64,000 nt of DNA, taken from positions 1-64,000 of the forward strand of contig NZ_WUWN01000003.1 in the NCBI RefSeq assembly GCF_009846865.1. Reading direction: 5' to 3'. Source of the stretch: Puerhibacterium puerhi (lineage in GTDB: Bacteria > Actinomycetota > Actinomycetes > Actinomycetales > Cellulomonadaceae). The translations under genes were made by a program, and so were the position numbers. Positions 7,937-16,339 of this stretch are shown here, one piece after another (the stretch's first letter is position 1; each line of letters begins with the position of its first letter). A model generated the notes under the pieces. The model worked only from the letters and a program-made list of their open reading frames with translations. It was not told the DNA's origin and made no database searches.

Positions 7937-10093
7937 ATGACCTCCCTGACCACCGGTGTCTTCGCCCTGCCCGACCGCCTCGCCCGCAAGGCCGACCCCG
8001 CGCTCGTCGCGGACGACGAGCGGCACCTCGCCGCCGTCGCCCGCGCCGTCCGGGAGCAGGTCGACGACCTGACCGACCGTCTCGACGCCGCCCGCCGCGC
8101 CCCGGCGCCCCTGGGGCAGGCGGTGCTGGACCGCGACGCGGAGATCCGCCGGCTCGGTGCCCGGCTGCGGACCCTGCGCCGCTTCGGCCTCGACCTGTGC
8201 CTGGGCCGTCTGGTGCGGGCCGACGCACCCGAGCCTGTCTACGTCGGGCGCGTCGGGCTCACCGACGCCGCCGGCCGCCAGCTGCTGGTCGACTGGCGCG
8301 CGCCGGCGGCGGAGCCGTTCTTCGCCGCGACCCACGCCGACCCCCGAGGCCTGGTCAGCCGCCGCCGGTACCGCTGGACCCGGGGCCGGATCACCGACTA
8401 CTGGGACGAGGTGTTCACCGCCGAGGGCCTGGTCGGGCACGCCGCCCTGGACGACCAGTCGGCGTTCGTCGCGAGCCTGGCGGAGAGCCGCTCGCCGCGG
8501 ATGCGCGACGTGCTGGCCACCATCCAGGCGGACCAGGACGCGATCGTCCGCGCGGGGTCGCGGGGCGCGCTGGTGGTCGACGGCGGCCCGGGCACGGGCA
8601 AGACGGTCGTCGCCCTGCACCGCACCGCCTACCTGCTGTACTCCGACCCGCGCCTCGGCCACCGCCGCGGCGGCGTGCTGTTCGTCGGCCCGCACCGGCC
8701 GTATCTGGCCTACGTCGCCGACGTCCTGCCGAGCCTCGGCGAGGAGGGGGTGCAGACCGCCACCCTGCGCGACCTCGTGCCGGAGGGCGCGACGGCGGCG
8801 GCCGAGGCCGACGCGCGGGTCGCGGCGCTCAAGGCCGACGCCCGGATGGTGGCGGCGATCGAGCCCGCCGTCGGCCTCTACGAGGAGCCGCCGGCAGAGG
8901 GGACGGAGGTCACCACGCCGTGGGCGGACGTGTGGCTCAGCAGCGCCGACTGGGCCGAGGCGTTCGGCGCGGTCGAGCCCGGCACGCCGCACAACGAGGC
9001 GCCCGACCAGGTCTGGGAGGCGCTGACCGAGATCCTCGTCGACAAGCTGCGCGACGAGGCCGGGGACGTCGACGAGGACGTGCTGCGTCGGGCGCTGCGG
9101 CAGGACCGGGACCTGGTCCGGGCGGTGCGGCGCGCGTGGCCGGTGCTGGAGCCCACCGACCTGGTCGGCGACCTGTGGACGGTGCCCGCGTACCTGCGCC
9201 GGTGCGCGCCGTGGCTCGAGCGCGACGACGTGCAGCGGCTCCAGCGTCCGGACCCGCAGGCCTGGACGGTGGCGGACCTGCCGCTGCTGGACGCCGCCCG
9301 CCGCCGGCTCGGCGACGCCGAGGTCTCCCGCCGGCGGCGCCGCCAGGCCGCGGCCGCCGAGGCGGAGCGCGAGCGCCGGGCCGACGTCGCCGCCGACCTC
9401 GTCGCGGCCGACGACTCCGAGCTGATGGTGATGTCCATGCTGCGCGGGCAGGACCTGCAGGATGCGCTCGTGGACGACGCCGCCGTCCCCGCCGTCGAGC
9501 CGGACGCGCTGGCGGGGCCGTTCGCCCACGTGGTCGTCGATGAGGCGCAGGAGCTGACCGACGCCGAGTGGCAGATGGTCCTGGCCCGCTGCCCGTCGCG
9601 CAGCCTGACGATCGTGGGCGACCGCGCGCAGGCCCGCCACGGCTTCCCCGAGCCGTGGGACGCGCGGCTCGCGCGCGTCGGGCTCGACCGGGTCCGGCAG
9701 GCCACGCTCACCGTCAACTACCGCACGCCGGCCGAGGTCATGGCGGCGGCCGAGCGGGTCATCCGGGCGGCGGTCCCGGACGCCAACGTGCCGACGTCCG
9801 TGCGCCGCACCGGCGTGCCGGTCCGCCGCGGCTCGGTCGCCGAGCTCGGCGCGGTCGTCGACGGCTGGCTCGCCGAGCACGCCGAGGGCACCGCCTGCGT
9901 CGTCGGCGAGCCGTCGTTCGCCGGCACCGACCGGGTCGCGTCGCTGACCCCCGCGCTGGCCAAGGGGCTCGAGTTCGACCTCGTGGTGCTGGTCGACCCC
10001 GACGCCTTCGGGACCGGCGTCGAGGGGGCGGTGGACCGCTACGTCGCGATGACGCGCGCGACGCAGGAGCTCGTCGTGCTCACGCGGCCCTGA
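7937..10093 (+). CDS. helR: RNA polymerase recycling motor ATPase HelR
   Basis: UvrD/Rep-like ATPase of the HelD group that removes stalled RNA polymerase; HelR homologues also displace rifamycin from polymerase and give tolerance. The 718-residue protein has an N-terminal coiled arm, the conserved WRAPAAEPFF segment near residue 118, Walker A GGPGTGKT near 215, Walker B VVDEAQE near 533, GDRAQ near 560, motif IV/V NYRT near 594 and C-terminal MTRAT. The first about 100 residues are rich in charged residues, as expected for the arm entering the secondary channel. GGAG precedes the start. The RAE 78 bases upstream independently supports HelR rather than generic HelD. Confidence 0.93.
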   Translation: MTSLTTGVFALPDRLARKADPALVADDERHLAAVARAVREQVDDLTDRLDAARRAPAPLGQAVLDRDAEIRRLGARLRTLRRFGLDLCLGRLVRADAPEPVYVGRVGLTDAAGRQLLVDWRAPAAEPFFAATHADPRGLVSRRRYRWTRGRITDYWDEVFTAEGLVGHAALDDQSAFVASLAESRSPRMRDVLATIQADQDAIVRAGSRGALVVDGGPGTGKTVVALHRTAYLLYSDPRLGHRRGGVLFVGPHRPYLAYVADVLPSLGEEGVQTATLRDLVPEGATAAAEADARVAALKADARMVAAIEPAVGLYEEPPAEGTEVTTPWADVWLSSADWAEAFGAVEPGTPHNEAPDQVWEALTEILVDKLRDEAGDVDEDVLRRALRQDRDLVRAVRRAWPVLEPTDLVGDLWTVPAYLRRCAPWLERDDVQRLQRPDPQAWTVADLPLLDAARRRLGDAEVSRRRRRQAAAAEAERERRADVAADLVAADDSELMVMSMLRGQDLQDALVDDAAVPAVEPDALAGPFAHVVVDEAQELTDAEWQMVLARCPSRSLTIVGDRAQARHGFPEPWDARLARVGLDRVRQATLTVNYRTPAEVMAAAERVIRAAVPDANVPTSVRRTGVPVRRGSVAELGAVVDGWLAEHAEGTACVVGEPSFAGTDRVASLTPALAKGLEFDLVVLVDPDAFGTGVEGAVDRYVAMTRATQELVVLTRP

Positions 10094-10141
10094 GCCCGCC
10101 CGGCCGATGGCGGGGGCGGCACCGGGCGCGGGCGGCGCGCC

Positions 10142-11389
10142 TCACCCCTCGGCCGGGCGGGCGCGGTGCCCGGACTCGCCGGTGCTCCACCAGCCGGCCA
10201 CCGGGACGTCGGTGAGCAGCAGCCCGCCCAGCGACCGCGCCTTGTAGCGGGCCGGGTTGTGCGAGGCCACCGTGCGCGCGTTGCGCCAGTGCCGGTCGAG
10301 CGCGAGCCCGGTGTCCGTGGCGCTCGCCCCGCCCACCTCGAACAGCTGCGTGGCGGCGTCCAGCACCGACCGCAGCACAATGAGCTGGGCGCGGGCGGTG
10401 TCGGCGTCGAGCGCCGCGACGATCCGGGCGAGCTCCTGGTCGTCGACCCCGGCGGCCGCCGCGGCGGCCGAGGCGTCGAGGGAGCGGGCGACGTGCGCGA
10501 CGGCGGCGTCGGCGGCGAAGCGCAGCGCGTCGAGCTCGCCGACCGTCTCCTGGACGATGGGGTCCTCGCGCGCGGTGGCCGCGCTGCCGTGGCTGTACGC
10601 GCGCGTGCGCGCCCGCACGAACGCCGTCGCGTCGTCGACGACGGCGCGCCCGATGCCGGCGGCGACGGCGAGCAGCACGAGCTGCACGAACGCCGAGCCG
10701 TGCGAGGGCCGCGCGGCGCGGTGCCGCTGGACGGCGTCCGGCGTGACGGCGACCCCGTCGAAGACCGTGGTGCCGCTGCCGGTGAGCCGCTGGCCGAACC
10801 CGGTCCAGTCGTCCACCCGGCGCACGCCGGGCGCGTCGGTCGGCACGAGCACGCTCACCGGCTCGCCGTCCTCGTCCTGGGCCGCGACCGAGACGACGTC
10901 GGCGAACAGCGTGCCGGTGCTGTAGTACTTCGTGCCGTCGAGCCGCAGCGCGCCGTCGGCGCCCGTCGTGAGGCGGGTGGCGTAGGACCCGACGATCGCC
11001 GCCGACCGCTCGTGCGAGGCGTTGCCGACGATCTTGCCGGCCGCCACGAGGGCCAGGTTCGCCTCCCGGCGCTCCGAGGCCGGCGCCAGGAGCGAGCGGT
11101 CGACGAAGGCGAAGTGCGACCGGAAGAGCTGCGCGAGGTTCGGGTCGCGCCGGGCCAGCTCGGCGAGCAGGTCGAACAGCTCGCTGCGGGTCGCCCCCGC
11201 GCCGCCGAGCCCGGCCGGCAGCGTGACGCGGGTGAAGCCGGCCTCCCGGAGGGCCTCCACCTCCGCGTACGGCAGGCGGCGGTCCCGCTCGCGCGCGACG
11301 GCGTCGGCGCCCACCTCGTCGAAGACCGGGGCGAAGCGGGCGACCAGGTCGCGCTGCCCGGTCGGGGCCCAGGCCGTCCCCGCCGTCAT
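10142..11389 (-). CDS. DszC/SfnB-like flavin monooxygenase of the acyl-CoA dehydrogenase fold, second copy
   Basis: A 415-residue protein of the acyl-CoA dehydrogenase superfamily, most like the FMNH2-dependent group of DszC (dibenzothiophene) and SfnB (dimethylsulfone). Visible landmarks are LPAGLGGAGATRSELF near residue 60, LDGTKYYSTGT near 150, the FGQRLTGSGTTVFDGV strand near 200 and a C-terminal LDRHWRNARTVASHNP. The last motif is characteristic of this monooxygenase branch rather than true acyl-CoA dehydrogenases. It is the last gene of the six-gene operon and overlaps its paralogue by ATGA. It would need reduced flavin, probably from the reductases at 20.5-21.6 kb. Substrate unknown. 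Confidence 0.85.
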   Translation of the reverse strand: MTAGTAWAPTGQRDLVARFAPVFDEVGADAVARERDRRLPYAEVEALREAGFTRVTLPAGLGGAGATRSELFDLLAELARRDPNLAQLFRSHFAFVDRSLLAPASERREANLALVAAGKIVGNASHERSAAIVGSYATRLTTGADGALRLDGTKYYSTGTLFADVVSVAAQDEDGEPVSVLVPTDAPGVRRVDDWTGFGQRLTGSGTTVFDGVAVTPDAVQRHRAARPSHGSAFVQLVLLAVAAGIGRAVVDDATAFVRARTRAYSHGSAATAREDPIVQETVGELDALRFAADAAVAHVARSLDASAAAAAAGVDDQELARIVAALDADTARAQLIVLRSVLDAATQLFEVGGASATDTGLALDRHWRNARTVASHNPARYKARSLGGLLLTDVPVAGWWSTGESGHRARPAEG

Positions 11390-12780
11390 CGCGGCTGCCC
11401 CGCGGCCGGTGCGGCGGGGGCGTCGGCAGGGGCGTCAGCCGGGGCGCCGCCGTCGTCGCCGGGCTGGTCGCCGGGTTGGGCGTCGGCCTGGTCCCCGGCC
11501 GCGGGCGGCGCCCCCGGCGCCCGCCACTGCGGCAGCGTGCCGTCGAGCTCGAGCTGGCCGATGGCCGCCGCGCGCTGGACCGCCGGGTTGTGCGACGCGA
11601 CGGTGCGCGCGTTGCGCCAGTGCCGGTCGAGCCCGCGCGCGGTGCTCGTCGCGCTCGCGCCGCCGACCTCGAAGAGCTCCGACGTCGCGTCGAGCACGAG
11701 CGGCAGCACGACCTGCTGCGCCCGGAACACGTCGAGCTGCACGGAGCGGGCGGCCCCCTGCGCCGCCCGGCCGTCGCGCACCGCCTCGACGAACCCGTCG
11801 AGGGCGCGCGCGTTGTGCAGCACGATCGCGCGTGCGGCGTGGGCGGCGGCGCTGAGCCGGCCGACGACCGCCTGCACCAGCGGGTCCTCCCGGGGCGCGT
11901 GCTCGCCGGCGTGGCCGAACGTCCGGCGGCGCCCGCGGGTGTACTCCACCGTGTCGTCGAGGGCGGCCTGCGCGATGCCGGCCACGGTGGCCAGCAGCAC
12001 GAGCTGGAAGACGGCGCCGAGGTAGGGCCACGTCTCGTCGTCCGGCTCGTGCCGCGTGATGTCCTCGGGGAGGACCGGCACGGCCTCGAACGTCGTCGTG
12101 CCGCTGCCGGTGAGCGGCTGCCCGAATCCGTCCCAGTCGTCGACGGAGCGGACGCCGGGCAGCGACGCGTCGAGGGTCACCCCCACCCGCTCGTCGCCGT
12201 CGAGCGCGGCGAGGTGGATCCAGTCGGCGTAGATGCTGCCGGTCGTGTAGTACTTCGTGCCGGTGACCCGCCAGCCGCCGTCCTCGCCCCGCTCGAGCCG
12301 GGTGCCGAGGTCGCCGAGCTCGCGCCGCTCCGACTGGGCGTTGCCCACGAGGTCGCCGCGGCGCAGCCGCGCCACCCAGCGCTCCTGCGACGCGTCCAGC
12401 TCCTGGCCGTCGCGCAGCCCGGTCAGCAGCAGCGTCTCGACGAACGCCACGTGCCCGCGCACCAGGTGCCCCAGGTTCGAGTCGGCCGCCGACAGGTCGA
12501 CGAGCAGCCCGAACAGCTCCTCGAGCGACACGCCGGCGCCGCCGTGCTCGCGGGGCAGGCGCAGCGCCCCGAAGCCGAGCGACTGCAGCTCGCGGACCTC
12601 GTCGAACAGCAGGCGCCGGTGGGCCTCCCGCTCGCGCGCGCCCGGGCGCAGCCGGTCCAGGAACGCGCGGAAGGCCGCGCGGTCGAACGGACCGGCGTCG
12701 GAACCGGCGTCGGGACCGGCACCGGGACCGACCTCGGCGTCGGCGTCGGCGGCGGGACGGGACTGGGTGGTGAGGCTCAC
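11386..12780 (-). CDS. DszC/SfnB-like flavin monooxygenase of the acyl-CoA dehydrogenase fold, first copy
   Basis: Paralogue of the next gene (464 residues) with the same landmarks: LPREHGGAGVSLEELF, VTGTKYYTTGSIY, GFGQPLTGSGTTTF and GLDRHWRNARTVASHNP. Both ends carry extra low-complexity sequence: an Asp/Gly/Ala-rich N-terminus (PGAGPDAGSDAG) and a C-terminal tail of Gln/Asp/Pro/Ala repeats that neither enzyme core needs. Proteins of this class oxygenate sulfur, nitrogen or activated carbon with FMNH2. The start at 12780 lies 19 bases after the ATPase stop and follows AGAGAGGGAAGCC, a usable ribosome site. Having two unequal paralogues suggests two substrates or a heteromeric enzyme. Confidence 0.85.
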   Translation of the reverse strand: MSLTTQSRPAADADAEVGPGAGPDAGSDAGPFDRAAFRAFLDRLRPGAREREAHRRLLFDEVRELQSLGFGALRLPREHGGAGVSLEELFGLLVDLSAADSNLGHLVRGHVAFVETLLLTGLRDGQELDASQERWVARLRRGDLVGNAQSERRELGDLGTRLERGEDGGWRVTGTKYYTTGSIYADWIHLAALDGDERVGVTLDASLPGVRSVDDWDGFGQPLTGSGTTTFEAVPVLPEDITRHEPDDETWPYLGAVFQLVLLATVAGIAQAALDDTVEYTRGRRRTFGHAGEHAPREDPLVQAVVGRLSAAAHAARAIVLHNARALDGFVEAVRDGRAAQGAARSVQLDVFRAQQVVLPLVLDATSELFEVGGASATSTARGLDRHWRNARTVASHNPAVQRAAAIGQLELDGTLPQWRAPGAPPAAGDQADAQPGDQPGDDGGAPADAPADAPAAPAAGQPR

Positions 12781-12798
12781 GGCTTCCCTCTCTGCGTG

Positions 12799-14451
12799 TC
12801 AGACCGGGACGTCCACCCGCGGCACGGCCGCGAGCAGCTCCCGGGTGTAGGCGTGCTGCGGCCGGTGGAACACCGCGTCGGCGTCCCCGGCCTCGACCGC
12901 GCGCCCGTCCTTGAGCACGAGGACGCGGTCGGCCACGTGGTGCACGACCCCGAGGTCGTGGCTGATGAAGACCGACGCGACGCCGGTCGCCTCGCGCACG
13001 TCCGCCAGCAGGTCGAGCACCTGGGCCTGGACGGAGACGTCGAGCGCGGACACCGGCTCGTCGCACACCAGGACGTCCGGCCGCGGCGCCAGCGCCCGCG
13101 CGATCGCGACCCGCTGGCGCTGCCCGCCCGACAGGCGCAGCGGGTGCCGCGCCAGGTGCTGCTCCCCCAGCCCGACCAGCTCCAGCAGCTCGACCGACCG
13201 GGCCCGCATGTCGCGGGCCGACGGCCGCTCGCCGTCGTCGGTCGCGCGCAGCGCCTCGGCGAGGATCCGCCCGACGTCGTGCCGGGGGTCGAAGGTGCCC
13301 AGGGCGTCCTGCGAGACGGCCTGGACACGCCGGCGCAGCGCCCGGCGCTCGCTCCGGCTCAGGTCGGACCACGCCCGCCCGTCGACGGCGACCCGGCCGG
13401 CGTCGGGCCGGTCGAGGCCGAGCAGGAGCCGCGCGACGGTCGACTTGCCCGAGCCGGACTCGCCGACGATGCCGAGCGTCTCGCCGCGGTGCAGCTCGAA
13501 CGACACGTCGTCCACCGCCCGGCGGACCGACCCGTCGCGGCCGGCGAAGGTGCGCACCAGGCCGCGGGCCTCGACGACGACCTCGGGCGCCCGGTCGCTG
13601 CGCCAGGCGCGGCCGATGCGGCTCGCGTACCGCGAGCGCTCGCCGCCCGCGAGCCGCCGGCCGCGCGAGGCGCCCGACGGCACGGCGGCCAGCAGCGCGC
13701 GGGTGTACGGGTGCTGGGGGTCGGTGAGCACCTGGCGGGCGGGCCCCTGCTCGACGATCGCGCCGTCCTTCATCACGAGGATCCGGTCGGCGACCCCGGC
13801 CACGGCGGCCAGGTCGTGGCTGATCAGCAGCAGCGAGCGGCCGTCGTCCACGAGCCGGCGCAGCAGGGCGAGCACCTGCGCCTGGACGGTGACGTCCAGC
13901 GCGGTGGTCGGCTCGTCCGCGACGATCAGGTCCGGGTCGCCCGCCAGCGCGCTCGCGATGAGCGCCCGCTGGCGCAGGCCGCCGGACAGCTCGTGCGGCA
14001 GCTGGTCGAGCCGGGCCTCCGGGTCCGGGATACCCGCCTCGCGCAGCAGCGCGGCGGCGCGCTCCCGGCGCCGGGCCCGCGGCGCCGGCGCGTGCCGCAC
14101 CAGGACGTCGTCGAGCTCGGCGCCGACGGTGCGGACCGGGTCGAAGGACACCAGGGCGTCCTGCAGCACGAGCCCCACGCGCCGGCCCCGCACGGTGCGC
14201 CACCGGCCCTCGCGGTAGGCGAGCAGGTCGTCCCCGTCGAGCTCGAGGCGCCGAGCGTGCACGTGCGCCCCGGCCCCCGCCAGCCCCACCAGCGACCGGG
14301 CGGTGACGGACTTGCCCGACCCCGACTCCCCGACGATCGCCACGGCCTCGCCGCGGTCGACGGTGAAGGAGATGCCGTGCACCACGCGGTCGTCGGCGGC
14401 GTCGCTGCCGAAGCCGACCTCCAGCCCCTCGACGGTGAGCAGGCGGCTCAT
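12799..14451 (-). CDS. fused dipeptide-type ABC transporter ATPase (DppD-DppF fusion)
   Basis: Cytosolic energy-coupling subunit of the importer encoded by this operon. Two complete nucleotide-binding domains lie in one 550-residue chain: the first with Walker A GESGSGKS near residue 41 and signature LSGGLRQRA near 155, the second with Walker A GESGSGKST near 327 and signature LSGGQRQRVAIARAL near 430. The oligopeptide/nickel-type C-terminal extension HPYTRALLAAVP occurs after the first domain and HAYTRELLAAVP after the second. The ATG at 14451 overlaps the permease stop by ATGA. Confidence 0.93.
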   Translation of the reverse strand: MSRLLTVEGLEVGFGSDAADDRVVHGISFTVDRGEAVAIVGESGSGKSVTARSLVGLAGAGAHVHARRLELDGDDLLAYREGRWRTVRGRRVGLVLQDALVSFDPVRTVGAELDDVLVRHAPAPRARRRERAAALLREAGIPDPEARLDQLPHELSGGLRQRALIASALAGDPDLIVADEPTTALDVTVQAQVLALLRRLVDDGRSLLLISHDLAAVAGVADRILVMKDGAIVEQGPARQVLTDPQHPYTRALLAAVPSGASRGRRLAGGERSRYASRIGRAWRSDRAPEVVVEARGLVRTFAGRDGSVRRAVDDVSFELHRGETLGIVGESGSGKSTVARLLLGLDRPDAGRVAVDGRAWSDLSRSERRALRRRVQAVSQDALGTFDPRHDVGRILAEALRATDDGERPSARDMRARSVELLELVGLGEQHLARHPLRLSGGQRQRVAIARALAPRPDVLVCDEPVSALDVSVQAQVLDLLADVREATGVASVFISHDLGVVHHVADRVLVLKDGRAVEAGDADAVFHRPQHAYTRELLAAVPRVDVPV

Positions 14452-15344
14452 CGGGCCGCCCCCGTCCCGCGCTGCAGCCGGCGCCCGACCACCGTGACGC
14501 TCACGACGAGCAGCGTGATCGCCAGGCCCGGGAAGAGCGCGCCCCACAGGGAGTTGGCCAGGAAGTTGCGGGCGGTCGAGAGCATGACGCCCCACGAGGG
14601 AGCGGGCGGCGCCTCCCCCAGGCCGATGAAGCTGAGCCCGGCGCCGGCGACGCTGGCCGTCCCGACGCCGATGGTCGCGAGCACGAGGACCGGGCGCACG
14701 GCGTTGGGCAGCACGTGCCGCAGCACCACCGCCCGCTCGGTGAGCCCGAGCCCCCGGGCCGACTCGACGTAGGACGACCGCCGGATCGTGAGCGTCTGCG
14801 CGCGCACCAGCCGGGCGAACGTGGGGATGCCGGCGATGCCGATAGCGATGAGCGCGTTGCGCGCCCCGCGCCCGGAGACGGCGATGACGACGAGCGCCAG
14901 CAGCATCTCGGGGAAGGCGAGGCCGATGTCGACGAACCGCATGACGACGGTCTCGACGAGCCGGTTGCCGAGCCCCGCGAGGACGCCGAGGAGCGAGCCG
15001 CCGACGAGCGAGAGCGTGACCGCGCCGAAGCCGAGCAGCACCGCCTCGCGGGCGCCGCCGACGATCCGGCTGTAGGTGTCACGGCCGTTCTCGTCGGTGC
15101 CGAGCCAGTGCTCGGCGCTCGGCGGGGCCAGCAGGTCCGGGGTGATCTCGAGCGGGTCGTGGGTCTGCAGCAGCGACGGCCACGCCGCGGCGACGCCGAG
15201 GAACACGAGGAACGCCAGGGCGAGGACCACGCCGACGCCCGGTCCGCGGCGACGGCCGCCGCGGGCGCGGCGCGGGTTGGCCGCCGAGGCGCGCCGGGCG
15301 AGGGGCTCCGGCGCCGTGGGGGGACGGTGCAGCACGGTGGTCAT
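14448..15344 (-). CDS. DppC-type ABC transporter permease
   Basis: Second membrane subunit (298 residues, about six helices). It has the DppC N-terminal pattern with one helix followed by HWLGTDENGRDTYSRIVGGAR, and the cytoplasmic coupling loop ESARGLGLTERAVVLRHVLPNA near residue 192. The start ATG at 15344 overlaps the previous stop by four bases. The family imports peptides, nickel, or small sulfur compounds such as glutathione; the operon favours an organosulfur compound. Confidence 0.92.
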   Translation of the reverse strand: MTTVLHRPPTAPEPLARRASAANPRRARGGRRRGPGVGVVLALAFLVFLGVAAAWPSLLQTHDPLEITPDLLAPPSAEHWLGTDENGRDTYSRIVGGAREAVLLGFGAVTLSLVGGSLLGVLAGLGNRLVETVVMRFVDIGLAFPEMLLALVVIAVSGRGARNALIAIGIAGIPTFARLVRAQTLTIRRSSYVESARGLGLTERAVVLRHVLPNAVRPVLVLATIGVGTASVAGAGLSFIGLGEAPPAPSWGVMLSTARNFLANSLWGALFPGLAITLLVVSVTVVGRRLQRGTGAAR

Positions 15345-16339
15345 GCCTGCCTCCCGAGGCGAGGGTCGATGAGGGGGTAGAGCAGGTCGACGACGAGGTT
15401 GACGAGCACGTAGACGGCGGCGGACAGCACCACGAGGCCCACGACGAGCGGCATGTCCTTCGTCGAGACGGCCGACAGGAGGGTCCGCCCGAGCCCTTGG
15501 CGGGAGTAGAGCGTCTCGGTGATCACGGCGCCGCCGAGCAGGCCGGCGACGAGGTAGCCGGCCATCGTGGTCAGCGAGATCAGCGAGTGCCGCAGCACGT
15601 GCACCAGGCGCACCGCCGTGTCCGACAGCCCGCGGGCCCGGGCACTGATCACGAACGGCTGCTCGAACGTCTCCTCGGCCACGTTCCGCACGACCTGCGC
15701 CAGCACCGCGGCCAGCGGCAGCGCGAGCGTCAGGGTGGGCAGCACCAGGGAGGCCAGGCCCTCGTTGCCGATCGCGGGCAACCAGCCGAGCCGGTAGGAG
15801 AACACCGACAGCAGCAGGATCCCGAGCCAGAACCCGGGCAGCGACGCGAGCGTGAGGTCCACGACCGAGGCGGTGCCGCGCACCGCCCGGCGACGGTTCG
15901 CCGTGAGCAGCGCCCAGACGACGGCGAGGACGACGGCGAGCGCGCCCGCCGCGACGGCGAGCTGGACGGTGGCGCCCGCCTGCTCGGCGATGACCGTCGT
16001 GACCGGCAGCCGCCGCTGGTAGGACTCGCCGAAGTCGCCCGTCACGGCCCCGCCGAGGAACGCCAGGTACTGCACCCACCAGGGGCGGTCGAGGCCGTAC
16101 TGCTCGCGCACGGCCGCGAGCGCCTCCGGCGTCGGGTTCGCGTCGGGGCCGCCGAGGACGGCGTAGGCCGGGTCGCCGGGCGTGAGGTAGACGGCGGCGT
16201 AGGTGATGGTCGCGGCGCCCCACAGCACGCCGACGGCGCCGAGGACGCGCGCGGCGGTGCGGCCCAGGGGCCGGGCGGCCGACGACCGCGCGGTGGTGAG
16301 GGCCGAGCGCGCCCGCCGCCCCGCGGCGAGCTCACTCAC
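15341..16339 (-). CDS. DppB-type ABC transporter permease
   Basis: First membrane subunit (332 residues). It shows the DppB hallmarks TPGDPAYAVLGG and YGLDRPWWVQYLAFLGGAVTGDFGESY after helix 1, and the coupling loop SARARGLSDTAVRLVHVLRHS near residue 230. The N-terminus is unusually Arg/Ala-rich before helix 1. The ATG overlaps the 3' end of the binding-protein gene by eight bases, so translation is probably coupled. Confidence 0.92.
   Translation of the reverse strand: MSELAAGRRARSALTTARSSAARPLGRTAARVLGAVGVLWGAATITYAAVYLTPGDPAYAVLGGPDANPTPEALAAVREQYGLDRPWWVQYLAFLGGAVTGDFGESYQRRLPVTTVIAEQAGATVQLAVAAGALAVVLAVVWALLTANRRRAVRGTASVVDLTLASLPGFWLGILLLSVFSYRLGWLPAIGNEGLASLVLPTLTLALPLAAVLAQVVRNVAEETFEQPFVISARARGLSDTAVRLVHVLRHSLISLTTMAGYLVAGLLGGAVITETLYSRQGLGRTLLSAVSTKDMPLVVGLVVLSAAVYVLVNLVVDLLYPLIDPRLGRQA

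Noticed and set aside
10095-10161. Long-range inverted repeat between helR and the monooxygenase gene
   Set aside because: The arms are 13 bp but the loop is about 41 bases and the right arm is inside the coding region, so a terminator role is weakly supported.
11476-14772. A 1098-codon open frame on the plus strand
   Set aside because: It is antisense to the monooxygenase and ABC ATPase genes, is Arg/Ala/Gly-rich without domains and has no ribosome site.
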